From Nymphaea colorata (lineage: Eukaryota > Streptophyta > Magnoliopsida > Nymphaeales > Nymphaeaceae): DNA of 64,000 bases. The stretch spans positions 17,455,934 to 17,519,933 of the forward strand of contig NC_045138.2 of the NCBI RefSeq assembly GCF_008831285.2. The letters are read 5' to 3'. Both the position numbers and the translations under genes were made by a program. Shown here piece by piece: positions 34,701 through 49,700 of this stretch (position 1 is its first letter; each line of letters starts with the position of its first letter). The notes under the pieces were generated by a model, which saw only the letters and a list, made by a program, of their open reading frames with translations, did no database searches and was not told the DNA's origin.

Positions 34701-37700
34701 GTGAGGCATGTCAACTTGGCAAGCACACACGTAGTAGTTTTCCTTCGAGTCTTAGTCCTTCAAGTCAAGGGTTATTTGATCTTCTTCATGTTGATGTGTG
34801 GGGGCCTAGCAGGGTTGCTAGCCGAGATAGGTTTAGGTACTTTCTTGTCGTTGTTGATGATTATTCTCGAGTCAGTTGGGTATTCCTGTTGAAGGAAAGG
34901 TCTGAAGTAATTTGTATTCTCAAAAACTTGATTATTGAAATAAAGACTCAATTTAGTTCTGTGGTTAAGTGTATTCGCACTGATAATGCTCTTGAGTTCA
35001 AATCATCTATCTTAATGACCTTTTATGCTGAAAATGGTATCTCTCCCCAATTTACATGTCCTCATACCTCACAACAGAATGGAGTTGCCGAACGAAAACA
35101 TCGGCAACTTCTAACTGTTGCTCGAACCCTAATGCTTCATAATCACGTACCTGCATACTTATGGGGTGATGCCATTCTCATGTCTTGTTACCTGACCAAT
35201 CGTTTGTCATCATCCTCCATTGACAACAAAATACCTATTAAACTTGTTTATCCCAATCGAAGCTTGTTTTCCGTTGCACCAAAAGTTTTTGGTTGTACCT
35301 GTTTTGTTCATATTCTTGGGCCTAAACGTGATAAACTTGCTGCTCAAGCCATTAAGTGTGTGTTCATTGGCTACCCCCGAAACCAAAAAGGGTACAAGTG
35401 CTTTGATCCGGTAACTCACAAAGAGTATATCAGTGCGGATGTCACTTTTTTCGAGGAGCGGTCTTACTTTAATCCTCTTACTTCTACATCATCTGAAATG
35501 CCATGTCCTATCCCTTTACCTATCCCACCTATCCCGTTGCAATCCTTTCCATCTCCTACGCTGACTATGAATAGGTTTCAGGATCCTCCATTGGTCTACA
35601 CTCGGCGACAGGACCCCTCTCATGGTCGACCATCAGACTCTTCTCAAGATGTGAGCTCCACTGAAGTAAGTATACCTGATGTTGTTCCTTCAAATGACTT
35701 GCCTATAGCCCTGCGCAAAGGCAAGAGACAGTGTACCATGCATCCTATCTCTCACTTTGTTTCCACTACCCATCTTGATGATAACTTACAACAGTTTCTT
35801 AAGGCTATGGCAGTTCATACAGTCCCAACTAGTCATCAACAGGCCTTACTCGATTGTAAATGGCGAACAGCTATGCAAGATGAGATGGATGCCCTCGTAC
35901 AGCGTGGTACCTGGGAGTTGGTCGATCCACCTGACGACTGTGACATTGTTGGCGCCAAATGGGTATTTACAGTCAAATATCATTCAGATGGATCATTAGA
36001 GCGATACAAGGCTCGATTAGTGGCTAAAGGTTACACTCAGACATACGGGGTTGACTTCTTTGAGACGTTCTCTCCAATGGCAAGATTGGGCACTATTCGT
36101 CTTATTATTTCAGTTGCGGTTCACTCGGATTGGCCTATGTATCAGCTTGATGTGAAGAATGCCTTTTTGTATGGTGATCTTGAGGAGACCGTGTATATGC
36201 AACAACCTCCAGGGTTCGAGAAACAGGGGGAGTGTAGTAAAGTGTGTCGGTTGAAGAAGGCTATCTATGGACTTAAACAAAGTCCCAGGGCATGGTTCCA
36301 CAAATTATCAGGGGTAGTTTCACAGTGTGGATTTGAACGATCTCCTTTGGATCATTCTCTATTCATCAAGAAAACCTCTACAGGTATTGTTGTCATGATA
36401 GTATATGTTGATGACATTATTCTGACAGGTGATTGTGGTCAAGAAATATCTGCTACTAAGGCCTTCCTTCAAAAACATTTTGTCACGAAGGATCTTGGTC
36501 ACTTGAGATATTTTCTTGGAATTGAAGTTGTGGAGAACAAAGAAGGTGTAGCATTGTCTCAAAGGAAGTATGTCCTTGATCTTCTGCAAGACACAGGGAT
36601 GCTAGGGACCAAGCCGGCTAATCTCCCGATGAATCCTCGTATTCATCTTCATGATGATCAATCAGAACTAGTAGATTCCCGATCTTATAGGTCTCTTATT
36701 GGAAAACTGCTTTATGTTACTGTAACAAGACCAGATATTAGCTTTGCTGTTGGAAAATTAAGTCAGTTTATGGAAAAACCTAGAAAAGTCCACTGGGATG
36801 CGGCGTTGATGGTGTTGAAATATCTAAAATCTTCCCCAGGCAGAGGTCTCTTCTTTAAGAAAGGTGAATATCTAGATGTTGTTGCTTACAGTGATGCTGA
36901 CTATGCAGGGTCTGTTGATGATAGAAGGTCAACAACTGGCTTCTGTGTCTTTGTTGGGGGTAATCTCATATCATGGAGAAGCAAGAAACAAAATGTGGTC
37001 TCTAGATCAAGTGCAGAATCTGAATATAGAGCAATGGCTCAAACAGCTACTGAGATGACGTGGATTAAATCTATGCTAACGAATATGAGTATTCATGTTC
37101 CTCTTCCTATGAGAATGTATTGTGATAACAAGGCTGCTACTTATATTGCAAACAATCCAGTATTTCATGAAAGAACTAAGCACATTGAGGTGGATTGTCA
37201 TTACATTCGTGATCTTATAAAAGAAGGTGTAGTGTCTACAGTTCATGTAGCTTCTGAAGACCAAGCCGCAGATATGTTTACGAAAGCTCTTCCGATTGGT
37301 GATTTCTCTAGATGTTGTGACAAGCTGAGCATGGTTGACATCTATGCTCCAGCTTGAGGGGGAGTGTTGAAAGTAGAAAGTTTGGCTTTAAATGTGGTAG
37401 TTAGTTGAATATTTAAAAGTTAGGGTTCTCTTATGTCATTTCAATATTTTATGTGTCCTCCGTTTGTAACTGTTACAGCCGTGCCCTAATCTCTCTTTTA
37501 GTAGAGATTAGTGTACGAGATTGAGTAAGAAGTTTTACCGCCTCTCTCTCTCTCTTTCTTTCTCTCGTTCTCCCCTTCCCTATTACGCAACAGCAAGCAC
37601 AACAAAATGACTACAAAGGAGAAATTTTCAATATCCAATTCACATATTGACCAATTACATCAATGATGACAAATAGCAACAGCTATTGAGGAGATCCACT

Positions 37701-40700
37701 AATAAAATAACAACCATGTACAAAATAAACACACAAGCTAAAAGGTACACATGCATTATCAGACATCTTCACGCACGTACATGCACATACATACAATGGG
37801 ACAAGAAAACCACAAGACCTTGAAAATTCTGAAGACACAAAAAGAAAAACAGTTAACTTCACAGTGCAATAACATCTAGCCAAAATTACCTGTCTCTTCC
37901 TCATCTCTATGGTTGATCTGGTACCAAATGAATCAAGGTCATTCTGGGCCCCAATAGAATCGGCTTCAGCAAAACTGCATGAAACAGATATAAAGATACA
38001 CGATTAGTGAGCAAACATGCTAAAGGCAAATGAGAATCAACAATCTGCAAGACTACCTTGTCAAAATTCAATAGCACACCAGCTGAGAGTTTGAAAATAT
38101 TCAACTAAAAAGCTTCCAGATTGAAATTTAGAAAAGACTAACAAGCAACAATACTAAAACACAGCGACAGGGTGAAGTATTACCTGGATTCATCCTTGGC
38201 TTCATCATCATCCACAATTACACTGGTACACACACTGCACGAGTTGATATTTGGAACATCAACTGCATATATTTATGAAGCCAGGCAGTAAACTCTATAC
38301 AATCATGAGATGTGTAACAATGATTACCTGACTATTTGTTCAAGCTTCTCAAGAATCTGGGATTCTCTAAAGTTCAAAGAAACTGCCAGAGCTAAGGCAC
38401 AAGTCTTCCTTTGGATGAATGGAATGTTATCAACCTAAGGAGGCAGGGAAACTTGAATTTAACTATTCAAAGTATTTGATAGTTACAAGAAAACTTGTAG
38501 AACTCTTCAGTAAAGACTAAAGAATGAAGGAGAAAAGGAAGAACCATGACAGTGAAGAGAAGTACTTTAAGAAAGAAATTGCCAAAAATGATGCACTATG
38601 TCAAAACCCAAAAAAAAAAAAAAAAAAGACTATCAGTTTGTTTGGATGGAGGGATAGGAATGGAATGGGCAGTCATTTCTGTGCTTGGTAAGCTAATTAA
38701 GGAGGAAGGAAAGGAGAGGACAAGAAGAAAATGTGTTTGGATGCAGGGGAAAGGAAAGGATTGCATAGTGTAATTTCAATCCCCCCAAAAATGGAGAGAT
38801 TCGGATGGAAAGGAATGACTCTTGACCAAAGTGACGGTTTTACCCTCCATTATTTCTCCCTAGTGACCTTTCCGTGCATTAGTCCACTGCTTCTCCTAAT
38901 CCATCAAATGCCGCTTTGTGCCTGTGAGGCAACTACTAATGCAGAAAAATGAACATCAGCCCTTCTGTTGACAGAGTTGATTTGATTACTCCTTGATGAA
39001 ACGTGCCTTATATTGTTTATTGCAAAAAAACTTATGCAATCACATAAACCTTTTTAGTTGTCAAAATAAGCTTCCAAGTTGGTCAAACATGATACAACCT
39101 TTTGAAATGGGACATATCAAGGCTCTAGACTTGAAAAGATGTACCAAAGATTACGTTAACCTTGATCAAGAAAATTATGGTAATAAAAATTAAAATATTT
39201 AAAAGTCATTCTCAAAAAAAATAAATAAATAATATGAAAATAATAATAATAAGAATTATGCTATATATGAAATAGTTTTTTTTTAAATACATGTGGCACT
39301 TTTGAATCCAGTCATATAATTGACTAATTAATATTTTTAAATATTTTAATTTGGATAATAAGTTCTAACTTCTAAAGTCTTTAGAGACATTATTATAAAC
39401 TAACTTAAATTCTTGTATTTCCTTTCCTTTATGTAGTTAAAACCATAGCAACAAATATTACAATATTTTCAATAAAAACAACGAAAACGAAAAAATGGCA
39501 AATTACCACGATATTTTCAAAATGTTGCCAAAAAATATATTTCGTGATTTTATCACGATAAAAATGCAATTTTATTGTGTTTTTTTCAGCACTGTTTAAA
39601 ACTGTGCACAAACAGGGGCATTGTTGGTAGTTTTTGAAAAAATTTAGAACTTTAAAGTTTAAACCACACCTGCCCCATTTCATTTTTAAAAGGAGTAGTT
39701 TTGTAATGAAAAAGTTTTAACAAGGCACTTTTGAACTCTTTTCTTCTTTTTAATGGCAAAAATGGGAAAGGAGGATTAGGCTTTTAAGCCCTTTTTCCCT
39801 CCAGGATAGGGTTTGGGGCTTGGGCATTGCTGATGTGAGAAGGAAGAAGACCTGCGGTCCAGCAGTGGGCCTTTGGGGCTTGGGGATTTGGGGCCTTTAG
39901 GGTCTGGCCATTCCTTCACTCCCACCTGGTGTCCTATCTTTTAAGTTTTAACTATTCAATAGATGAGCAGCAAGCTTTACGCCTTCAAGTTCTGTTTTTT
40001 TTTTTTTTTACATAATTTTTTGATTTTTTATTTAAATTACAAATTGCCGAGATTTTCCCAAGATTTTGCCTAGATTTCCCAAGATTTTACCGAGAAAAAT
40101 CTCGCCGATATTTTCTCAAGAATGATATTTGTGGCTATGGTCCAAACAAACATGATTTTAATAATTTCTTTCCTTTCCTTTACGTTCTACCAAACAAGCT
40201 TTTATAACTATCTCTTCCCTTTGCTCTCTTTTCTTCCCCTTTCCTTTTTCTTCCCTTTCCTTTGTTTTCCTTTTTGTCCATTCCTTTCCCTCCTTTTCCC
40301 TCCATCCAAACAGGGTGTTAAGACTCAGTGATACTTTTTAAGACTTGATTTCAGAGAGCACCATCCATCAGCAAAAGGAGATGAGAAGCTTTTCCTTCCT
40401 TTTCATGATGACAGTAACCTCCAACTATCAAGTCTTGCGATCACAATACCAAGGGAAAGCTTAAGCAATAAGGAAGCACAAATGGGACTTCATCCAGGGT
40501 CTGTAACTTGACACCGTTCACATTGGCTTCTTACACCTACTCAGCACTTGTGGTGGTAAAAGGAGATAAAAAGTTACAACCCAAAAGTGAACCTAGAACC
40601 TCTGAATAGTCCCTTCCCGCAAATAGATTGCATAAAATCAGGCTACCTTTTCGACCTGGTATTTCTAGCATGGATAACTTGATAAGAGTCATAAGACTGC

Positions 40701-43700
40701 TCACTTGATCTTCCAATGAAACGTGAATCTTAAAATATACCATTGCGTTCAACTTCTTAGAGATCTCCATCATCCGAAAAAAACAAGGGTTGCACAAGTG
40801 AGGATCAAAATGACATATTGATGTCAATTATATTAAGATACATTATGCCTAGGTGCCTAAACGAAAGAAGCCGATCCAATTTGTGACTTGATTAAAAGCA
40901 AGAATCAAGGCAACCTCAATACAAGGAGAACATGAAAAGCTTTCGAGGCAGGAGTATGTCCTTAACTCGTTAGTTGCATCGAAAACTTCTGACATGTAAT
41001 GGATGTTACTCAAGTCCTATGAGAATTGACCATGCAACTGACACAAGTCCTAATTTATATCCAATATATGCAACTTGTCATACATTAACTCCAGATGACA
41101 AGAAGATTCCAAAAATCAACAATAATACACTGTAAAAAGATTATTGAAAAGCAAGACATGAACTATAATATGTTACATCAACTGTAAACATAAACAACCA
41201 TTTCACAATAATTTATCCCAACAAGTTGATTAACTGACAAGTGACAAGGGAATAAAAATTAATCACGCCAGAAATGTAAAAGGAACATGTATGAGGAAAA
41301 ATATTGAGGAAACATCGGAAATAATGTTGATTATGCATAACATCATCCTCAATTTAAGCGAAGTTTTCATGAAAAGGAGCACTACTATGACACAGTTCAC
41401 TACAGTAAAGAAGAAGAATATATCAGAAACTCTGACCCAAGGGAAGAAAACAAACACAAGGAACAGATAAGTAGGTAAATAATTAAGCTAGAAAATATGA
41501 ATTCTTATTAACAAAGTAGAAAGCCAATAAATAAGTAATCTATCAAACAATTGGCCCTTAAGATGTAAATCATCACTATACCTTTTCGAGCCATACATCA
41601 ACCAAGGAAAGGAGTATATTCTGATCCAAGGAAACCCCAACTTGTTGAAGTACTGTAGAGAAAGATGGTTCTGACACCAAGTGTACAAGATAGTTGGTGT
41701 TCACAACCATTATCCTTGCAAGGATGGAGCCTGCAGATGCCTTTACTGCCGCCTTAGAAGGATTGGAATCATCAGCTCCACTCAAGCACATTAACATTAA
41801 ATTCTAGCAAAAAGAAACAAATGTCAAACAAATGTATACATGGAGACAGGGAGCAGCAGACCACGCATCAGATGTCTTGAGGAACAATACCTGAAGAACG
41901 CTGTTGATCAAAGGAGGTGCATCCTTGGGAAAACACTGCAATTGCAATTAAAACAATTAACATTTTACATAAGAATGTTTGAAAACTCAAGTTATGGAAG
42001 ACATCCATAAACTTTATGCTAACAAAAGCTTGTATAACTTTATGGAATCATGGTTTTACAGCAGATGGGAAAACTTACAGGTTGCCATCATTATTAAAGC
42101 AATCAAGAAGCAGTATTAGAGCATCAAATCAAGTCTCAAGAACTACTAGATGTGAACCTAGGATGTAACGCTACCAGCACAGAAAGATGTTAATTAGAAA
42201 TACAGCATACAGCATACAACCTTCAATTCACACTCTCCAGTGCTATTCCTAAGTCTTAGGAGAGATATGCTCCCACCAAATGAAAGCTTTGCAGAATTGA
42301 TGATCTTCAAGACATACAATGTACATGTCTTCATGTGCACAAGACATGTACACATACACAAGTACAAAGGCCATGCAACTACAAGGATGAGAGGTTAAAC
42401 AGAAGAAGCATTATCATGCAACCATAAGAATCACATACAAAAGAAGCTGTGGACCAAGGTAACTTTTATCTAAATCATTATCAATCCAAATCCACCCCAA
42501 TCAATTGACAAACATTTGCAGTCTGTGCAAGTTGAGATTAGCTTCAAACCATGTCTACATGCATCCATATAAACATGTACAAATGGCAGCTGAAAGGCAC
42601 TTGGTAAGACTCTGTCCATCAAAACGTCAGTTTGTTTTCGGGACAAAAAGGACTGCCCCATATGATACTTGCAATATTAGGTCTGGTTCAGTCCATTGAA
42701 CTTTCATGGGTTCTCGCTCTACTTTGCAACAGACCTTGTGGGAAGAGGAACCTTTTGTTAAAGTAAAAAACTGTTTTTGAATATATTGCTCAATACATGT
42801 CATGGAATTGAAAATAGAATGCCTTTTCATATAGTCAGAAACTGCAAAGTATTCAAATAATAACCATATCTACCAATCATCATCCTTCATGGATATGTTT
42901 GATTTTGTTTTTTTTTTTTTTTTACTTTTGTATATTGTAATCTAAATATACTATTAAATTTTAGTCCACAAAAAGCCATCGCTACATGCAAATTTCTTTT
43001 TTTTCAACAATCTACATATGCATACACATGTTGCACATACTAAGCATGCATGATTGCTTTAATTTACGTACTGAACCATCATAAGCTATGGTAGTAGCAT
43101 ACACCTATCCCCAGAAGTGGCTGGATCAGGTTGAGCATGTCTGGTTACCAGTGACCATTGTCATATGTTAAAGTTGACTCCAACATGATATTTCATGCAC
43201 GTTATGTACATGCACAATTGCATATGATAGGTTTATTATTGAGGACCCATAAAAAGTTAAACAACATCCAGATGACGGAAAGAGAAAGCTAACTGAATAT
43301 TGAAAACAGAACATGATAAGAGGTTCAGGTGAATACTGAAAACAAACCTTGATAAGGGTTTCAATGGTTTGTAGTACAGGTGGCATTCCCTTGTCATTGA
43401 CATTGTTGACAGTACCATGTAAAAGCTTAGCCAAGTTCTCGGCATGAACATTCAGAAACTCCAATCCACCCAAGACAAGGTAGCATTCAGTGATATTCAT
43501 AGCAACCTGAAAGTTAATTTCTGAAATCAGAATTCAGAACTATAATTGTGAATTACAAAAAGCAAAAAAAATAGCATTTTCCTTTGCAGTATCAACCAAC
43601 AGTGATTTACACAAATTTCCAGTTTAAGTAGATTGCAAGCATAAAAATTTTTGCCCAACACAATAAAATCTGCAGAAACTATATGATCAGAAAAAAAACA

Positions 43701-46700
43701 TGCAGACCAAACACATAGATGGCACAAACATTGCTCATAAAAGTACTAAAACAAAGTGCAGGTTAAGGACAACAAATAAACAGGAAAAAAGATCAAGAGA
43801 AACTAACTTGTAGGTGATCATAGCTCCTTTCCATGATTGCCACAAGATAAGGAAAGAGATCAAGAAGCTGAGGTACCATTGAGGGTGCTTGAGTCAATGT
43901 GGCTTCCCATAGCTACAAGCATTACAGCAATGAATGTGAAATACTTGGAAAACAAAAAACAAAGAATTCTCTTAAAGGAACTATAACTAGGCAAATCACT
44001 TATGGCATCATTACCAGCACACTGTCTTCCAGAAAGGAGAGTTCATCTGGATTTGCTATATCAATTCCAAATCTTAGAATGGGAAGCACAACGCTGTAAC
44101 ACATAGGTGAGCGGGAGCCAAGTGCAATCATAAGATTCTTCAGAGCAACCAATAGCTGAACCTGTAGTAGACTCTCACCAGCTGATTCATCCCATAACTG
44201 CCCAACAAAAAGATGCATTTCACCTGGTCAGACAAAGGCCACCTGTTGGTACCATAAGATGATCATAAAGAACTGCAAAGGCAACATTTATATTAAATAG
44301 ATAAAATTCCAATGATGCATGTACTGACAAAAATATCAAGTAGAGTCCCAGATTCCATAACATTATGATAATAGACAGTCGAAAAAAAAAGAACAGGTTT
44401 TTTGTATGACAAGGAACCCTCCTAAGACCAGACCACTTACCAGCTACTTGAAAAGACAAGCCAGGAGAGCCCTGATGACCATGCTATGAAAACAACACCA
44501 TATAGAAGCTCAGCACAGTGGTAAGATTGACACTTAACAACTAACCAATATTAATTGGATATTTTTTGTGACAAGTATATTAAAGGCAAACAGGTGTACA
44601 TACCAGCTCCATAATCGGCAAATGGCAAATTATAAACCAAGAAACAACCCATAAAACAAAATAAAATCCTTCACTTGAAATAGACATGCCTAAATTCACA
44701 AACAGTTATGGTGTGCCTATGATGACATAAAGTGTTCTCAAAAACACTATATTTTGGCTTTTCCATACAAACTGTCTTTTCAAAATCACTGCCATCTACT
44801 CAGTACCCCATACTCTTCTCTTCTCTCAAGCTTTAGAACAATCAGGTCACCAGATTGTGAAGAGGTAGTGGATGTCGATTATCTGGCTATCAAGCAGATA
44901 AATGACAGGATGTGTTATATCATCTGGATTGAGAGTCACTTTGAAGACTACATTTAGATTAGAAGGAACTTCCAAGTCTCAACCAGCTAGAAAATGGCTT
45001 TTCGGGGCAACTGACATTTGAGATAGACAAATACAAGAGTAGCTGATTCATCATATCAAACTTATATTAGGAGATAACTAGATATACAGGTGAATTCAAG
45101 TGCCACCAACCAGAACAACATTACTAAGTTAAGCTCAACAGCTTCTACTAGTGTAAGAAAGTAATAGTGTATTTAGCTTCCATTACGTGCATAAATAAAA
45201 AGTCAGACCACAAGTTATATTAAGTGTGTATGAATCCAAAACTAAGAATACTATGCCACCTAAAACTTTATCATAATAATTAAATCCACTGATCTCTTTA
45301 AATCAGACTCTACATAATTAATATGTCCCAACTATCACAACAGCTTAATTAGCTCCTTTGGGGATAAAAACATTAAAATCCAGTAATCTGCTTGTGAATC
45401 TTCTAGTAAGTATATTTCCATCAGATGATATTTTGCAGCAAACTAAAAGCAACCCATATAGGCTTGACGAAGAAAAACAATGTATTTGGCAACAGAGGAA
45501 TTATGTGTTTGGACAACTGACAACTCCATCAAGAAACCTTGTCCTTCTGTTACCAACTTCTTTCCATGCTTGTGAAACAAAGAACACAATAGAGTTGAAT
45601 GTTGACCAAGTCATGCGTTGTTCTAGTGATGATGTTTCATACAAATGAATAACTTCTTGTTAATGATGGCAATCTACCTTACTTTGGTGAAAGAACTATT
45701 CTCCAAACATAAAAGCTTACAACTGTTGTAGACATGTGTGCAAATATGGGAATCAAACTTGAAGAAAATTCATGAAATAGAAGTTACACTTAACCAAATT
45801 GATAATAAGAAACTAAGAAAGTGCCCATCGATTATAACATGAATTCACCGACTTCTTCTACCAAACTAGCCAAAGGTTCCTATTTCTTTGTTGCAACTTC
45901 TTAACCAATTAAGGTAATAAGTAATTGAACAAGTATGATTCCCATGTGTGGTGGAACAATGGAACAAAACAAAGAACAAGAGACTATAGATTTAGAGGTT
46001 TTCCAAATAACATTCAAGAAATTACCTTCTGAAAAAAGATAGCCAACTCATTTGCAAATGGAATTACTCGATCACCAAGCCGTTCAATGATCAATGATAT
46101 TAAGTTTAAAACTGCAACCTGCCTCATTTAAAAAAACAGTTACACTTTCATGAAAATGAACCTGCCAAGCATGTAAAATGGAATATTCAAACAAGACAAG
46201 GAGTAAATATAAGAATATTTGATGAAGATTTCCATCATGAGACCAACTTTTTGGTTGTAATGCCAAAACAGAGCATTGTTTTTATGAGTTTTTTTTATAC
46301 AGACTTCACGTTTGCAGACACTTGTCAAATAAGGGCCTATTTTAAAGTGGTGGAGCTAACATGTAACTTTTTAGTTGAGGAGGAGAACTAATATGCAAAT
46401 GTATGTTTTTGGAAGTTAAGGGTCGAATGTGCCCCCTGGCTTATATGAGGCTCCGCCACCTTTTCTATTGTCTCACTAGTCACTACATTAAAAAAGCAGA
46501 CATAATTGAATAAATTATAGTGAGACTACTTTTGTATAAAAGTGGAAAAATTTGAACTTGAGAAACATAGGAAAATATATATTTTTGCATATTCTAAAAA
46601 TGAGGCAATTAACTTGAGGAAACAGTTCGTGGCTGCTGGCAAAAGTGAGAAACATATCAGGAAAATCAGAACATGAGGCCCTTTTGTGGGTTTACGTCCA

Positions 46701-49700
46701 AAATAAAAGCCTTTGGATTCCAATATTTAACTGGTAAAAATTAATCTATTGCAGTTCAAAGAGAATATCAAGAAACTCATAGGTGTAAAAATGTCATCCC
46801 AAGCCACTAAATTATATGCACCTTAAAGTATCATGATGGAGAAAAACAAATCCAGCATGACTAAGAACCTGGGCAAGCGATATCTACAAAATGAAGTTAC
46901 TTAGGAAAGAAATAGATGGAATAGCGACACCATGTGAAGACCTAAAATGGTGCAGAGTATATTAGCAATACAAACCTTTGATTCAAATATTTGAACGTCT
47001 TCAAATAACTTGAAACACAGCTTCCAACATATTGGGAAACAGTCGGATGGATCTAACTCGTAAAAGTTGTCATCCTCAATAAGGCAATACAAAGCCCGAA
47101 CAGCTGCAAGCTAGGAACAGACAAGAAATTGTCAACTAAACAGCAATCACACCTATAAAATGAAAAAAATGCTAACTAAATTTTCTACTACTTTTTTATG
47201 TCTATTTTGTAAAATAAAAATCACAATGAAAGCCTGACATATATATTTACAAGGAGGGAGCATACTTTAACAGCCAAATCTCCACCCTGAAGCAAGTTCA
47301 TCAATGCATATGACACCGGTTTCCTTAAGCCATCTTTGATCTGCCAACAGGTGTGCAAAAAGAAAAGATGCAGAATAGGGATATTAATAATGAAACAAAG
47401 CAAAATGATAAACAAGCAAATCAGAAACAGGAAAGCACAAGGAGGAACTTCTCTAGGCCAAAAAAAAATTTATCTTCCAGAAAAGATAACTGCATATTTA
47501 CATTGTATGCCATGCTTCTGACAAGCATAAAATATTTTGAAATGCATGGGTTCTAACTGACTATACGAGAAGCTAAACAGTCAGCATTTTATAAAATAAG
47601 TAATGCTTTTGCCAGAAAATTAAACTAAAAGAACATTCAACTTGAGGTTCCAAACCCACTGATTTTGAAAGACACTACTTGTGCTTCATTGAGACCTAGG
47701 ACACAACCCAGTGGCTGCAGCTATGCATTAAGTTCTCTACTCTAGCTTGCTAGACAGGGCCTCGTTCAGCTCTATGGCAGGGCTTTTTTTTCACGTGTCA
47801 TGTACAACTTTCAGTTTGGTAGTCCAAGGCAGACTGGATACACCTCAGTTTGTTAATATCAGTGCTATTCCAACTGCCCAATCTTTGCTTTGTTGGTCCT
47901 TCTCAGTTCAACGAAAACAAGTAAGACTATGGCATCACAAAAGCACCTAAAGTTCAAACTTTAGCATGACAGGCAACCACATATGGAAGCATGAGTCTGG
48001 AGGACACATAGTGATGGTCAAATTTTAGTACACTACTGAAGAGAGTCAAAAACATTTAATACTAAAAACACAATTTTGTCAGTCCAGCCATGTAATAACT
48101 CCAAAAGAAATCCATGAAAAAAGAATTTGTAATGGATAAACAAACAAACCTCTGAAACCCATTTCCCCAAAATCCATGCAACCTTTCTATGTATAATACG
48201 CTGATTAGGATGGTTATTTGAAAGTTCAAGAGCCAAAGCCCCTTCATACCTACAGATACAGCCACCAAGAACATCAATGAGGCATGATTGTGAATATTTC
48301 AAACTGCAAACAAAAAATCACCCGGAATATACAAAAAGCTAGAGCCTCTGTAAAGATTCATGACACAGATAATTCTGTAAATAGAGTAGGATCCTGGCTC
48401 ATTGCTAATGTCCAAATGAACAAGGATGCAACCATTGGTTAGAAATTAGAATACAAACTTCTTCATGAACTAGTTGAGATAATAGTCCACAAAGTTGACA
48501 ACATCAACCAATCTATTCACCAATTTCTTTTTGGTTCTTCACCTCAATCGCATATGCATTTCTAGCATAACCTCCTGCAGAAGATATTCCTGAGTTTTCA
48601 AAATAAAGAAAAGGAACAAATTTACATGCTCAGGATGCTCTTATTTCAAATCCCCTTCCACCTTGTGTCTTGGTTACTTTCCATCATTCAACATGCTATT
48701 CATTCATTGCATAGCATGTAACATGGGTACATTAATTTTGGTGGAGTACCCGTACCGGTCAGGTGCGACACTGTTATGGGTACGCCGTCGGACACGGCGC
48801 AGGTACAGATCAACACGGACCAGGTATGGTCAACGTACCCGGGTCCATGTCTGTCCAAAAACAGACTCGATCAATGTTGACTGAGTCCATTTTCGTCCAA
48901 AAAATAGGGTTTTTTTTTTCTTATTTCCTTTATAAAACACAAGGCCCTTGACAGGTCTCCAGCGGGGGCTTTGCTTCACTCTTCTCCACTGCTGTTTGTT
49001 GAGGAAAAAGTCCAGCAACCTCTGGTGGAAACTATTTGGGCAAACGTTGGCTGATTTGGGTGATATTTCTTCAGTCGACCTCCAGCCACCTTCTTGCATC
49101 AATTTTATTTTTTTCTTTTTATTTTTGTTCTTAGTAGTATTTTTGTTTTTTTTTCTTCTACTGGTCTGTCATTTTTAATCTTCTTTGTCTTCTTTGAAAA
49201 TCATAATCTGCCCTTTCCCTTTATAATTTATATGCAACCATGCTCCACAATACTGAGCTGTTCTAATATTTTATGTATTTGATGCCTAAATCCTGTATTT
49301 TCTGTAACCAAGCCATTCCAGGTCAGCATTTAACACTTAGATTCCAGTTCTACAATGTTGAGCTGCGGTTTGGATGTGAGAATTTAACTGATGTTCATAA
49401 CTGACTGTCTAAGGGGCTTGCCAATTGTCTATATGTTTAAAGTTTTTCATAGGTTTCTCAAACACACTGCTGCAAGAGCCATGGATATATATTTTCTATG
49501 TTGTTTATTTGTTTATGTTGATACTTGATATATATATTTTATTTTGATATATATTTTCTAAGTATTTCTTTGTTGTTAATTTTATATATATATATACACA
49601 CTGTTGTACTGTCGCACCCAAGATTTTTTAAAATGGTCCATATCCACACCCATACCCGTACCTATGTGACATAGATTGCATACTTTCCTCTCCTTCATTA

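Larger units (their letters stand above)
32246..37592 (+). mobile_element. Full-length Ty1/copia LTR retrotransposon
   Basis: A 5347-bp element in the last intron of the KA120 gene, in antisense orientation to it. Both LTRs are 228 bp, start TG and end CA, and read identical; the element is flanked by the 5-bp duplication GCAAG at 32241-32245 and 37593-37597. A primer site, gag, protease, integrase, reverse transcriptase, RNase H and polypurine tract are present in copia order (integrase before reverse transcriptase). Identical LTRs imply recent insertion. A one-base frame change between gag and pol is the only break seen. The copia lineage was not determined. Without the element the intron would be about 600 bp. 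Confidence 0.97.

Noticed and set aside
34467-34892. Second long frame inside the copia pol region
   Set aside because: It overlaps the intact integrase frame in another phase and has no domain of its own; it is a shadow frame.
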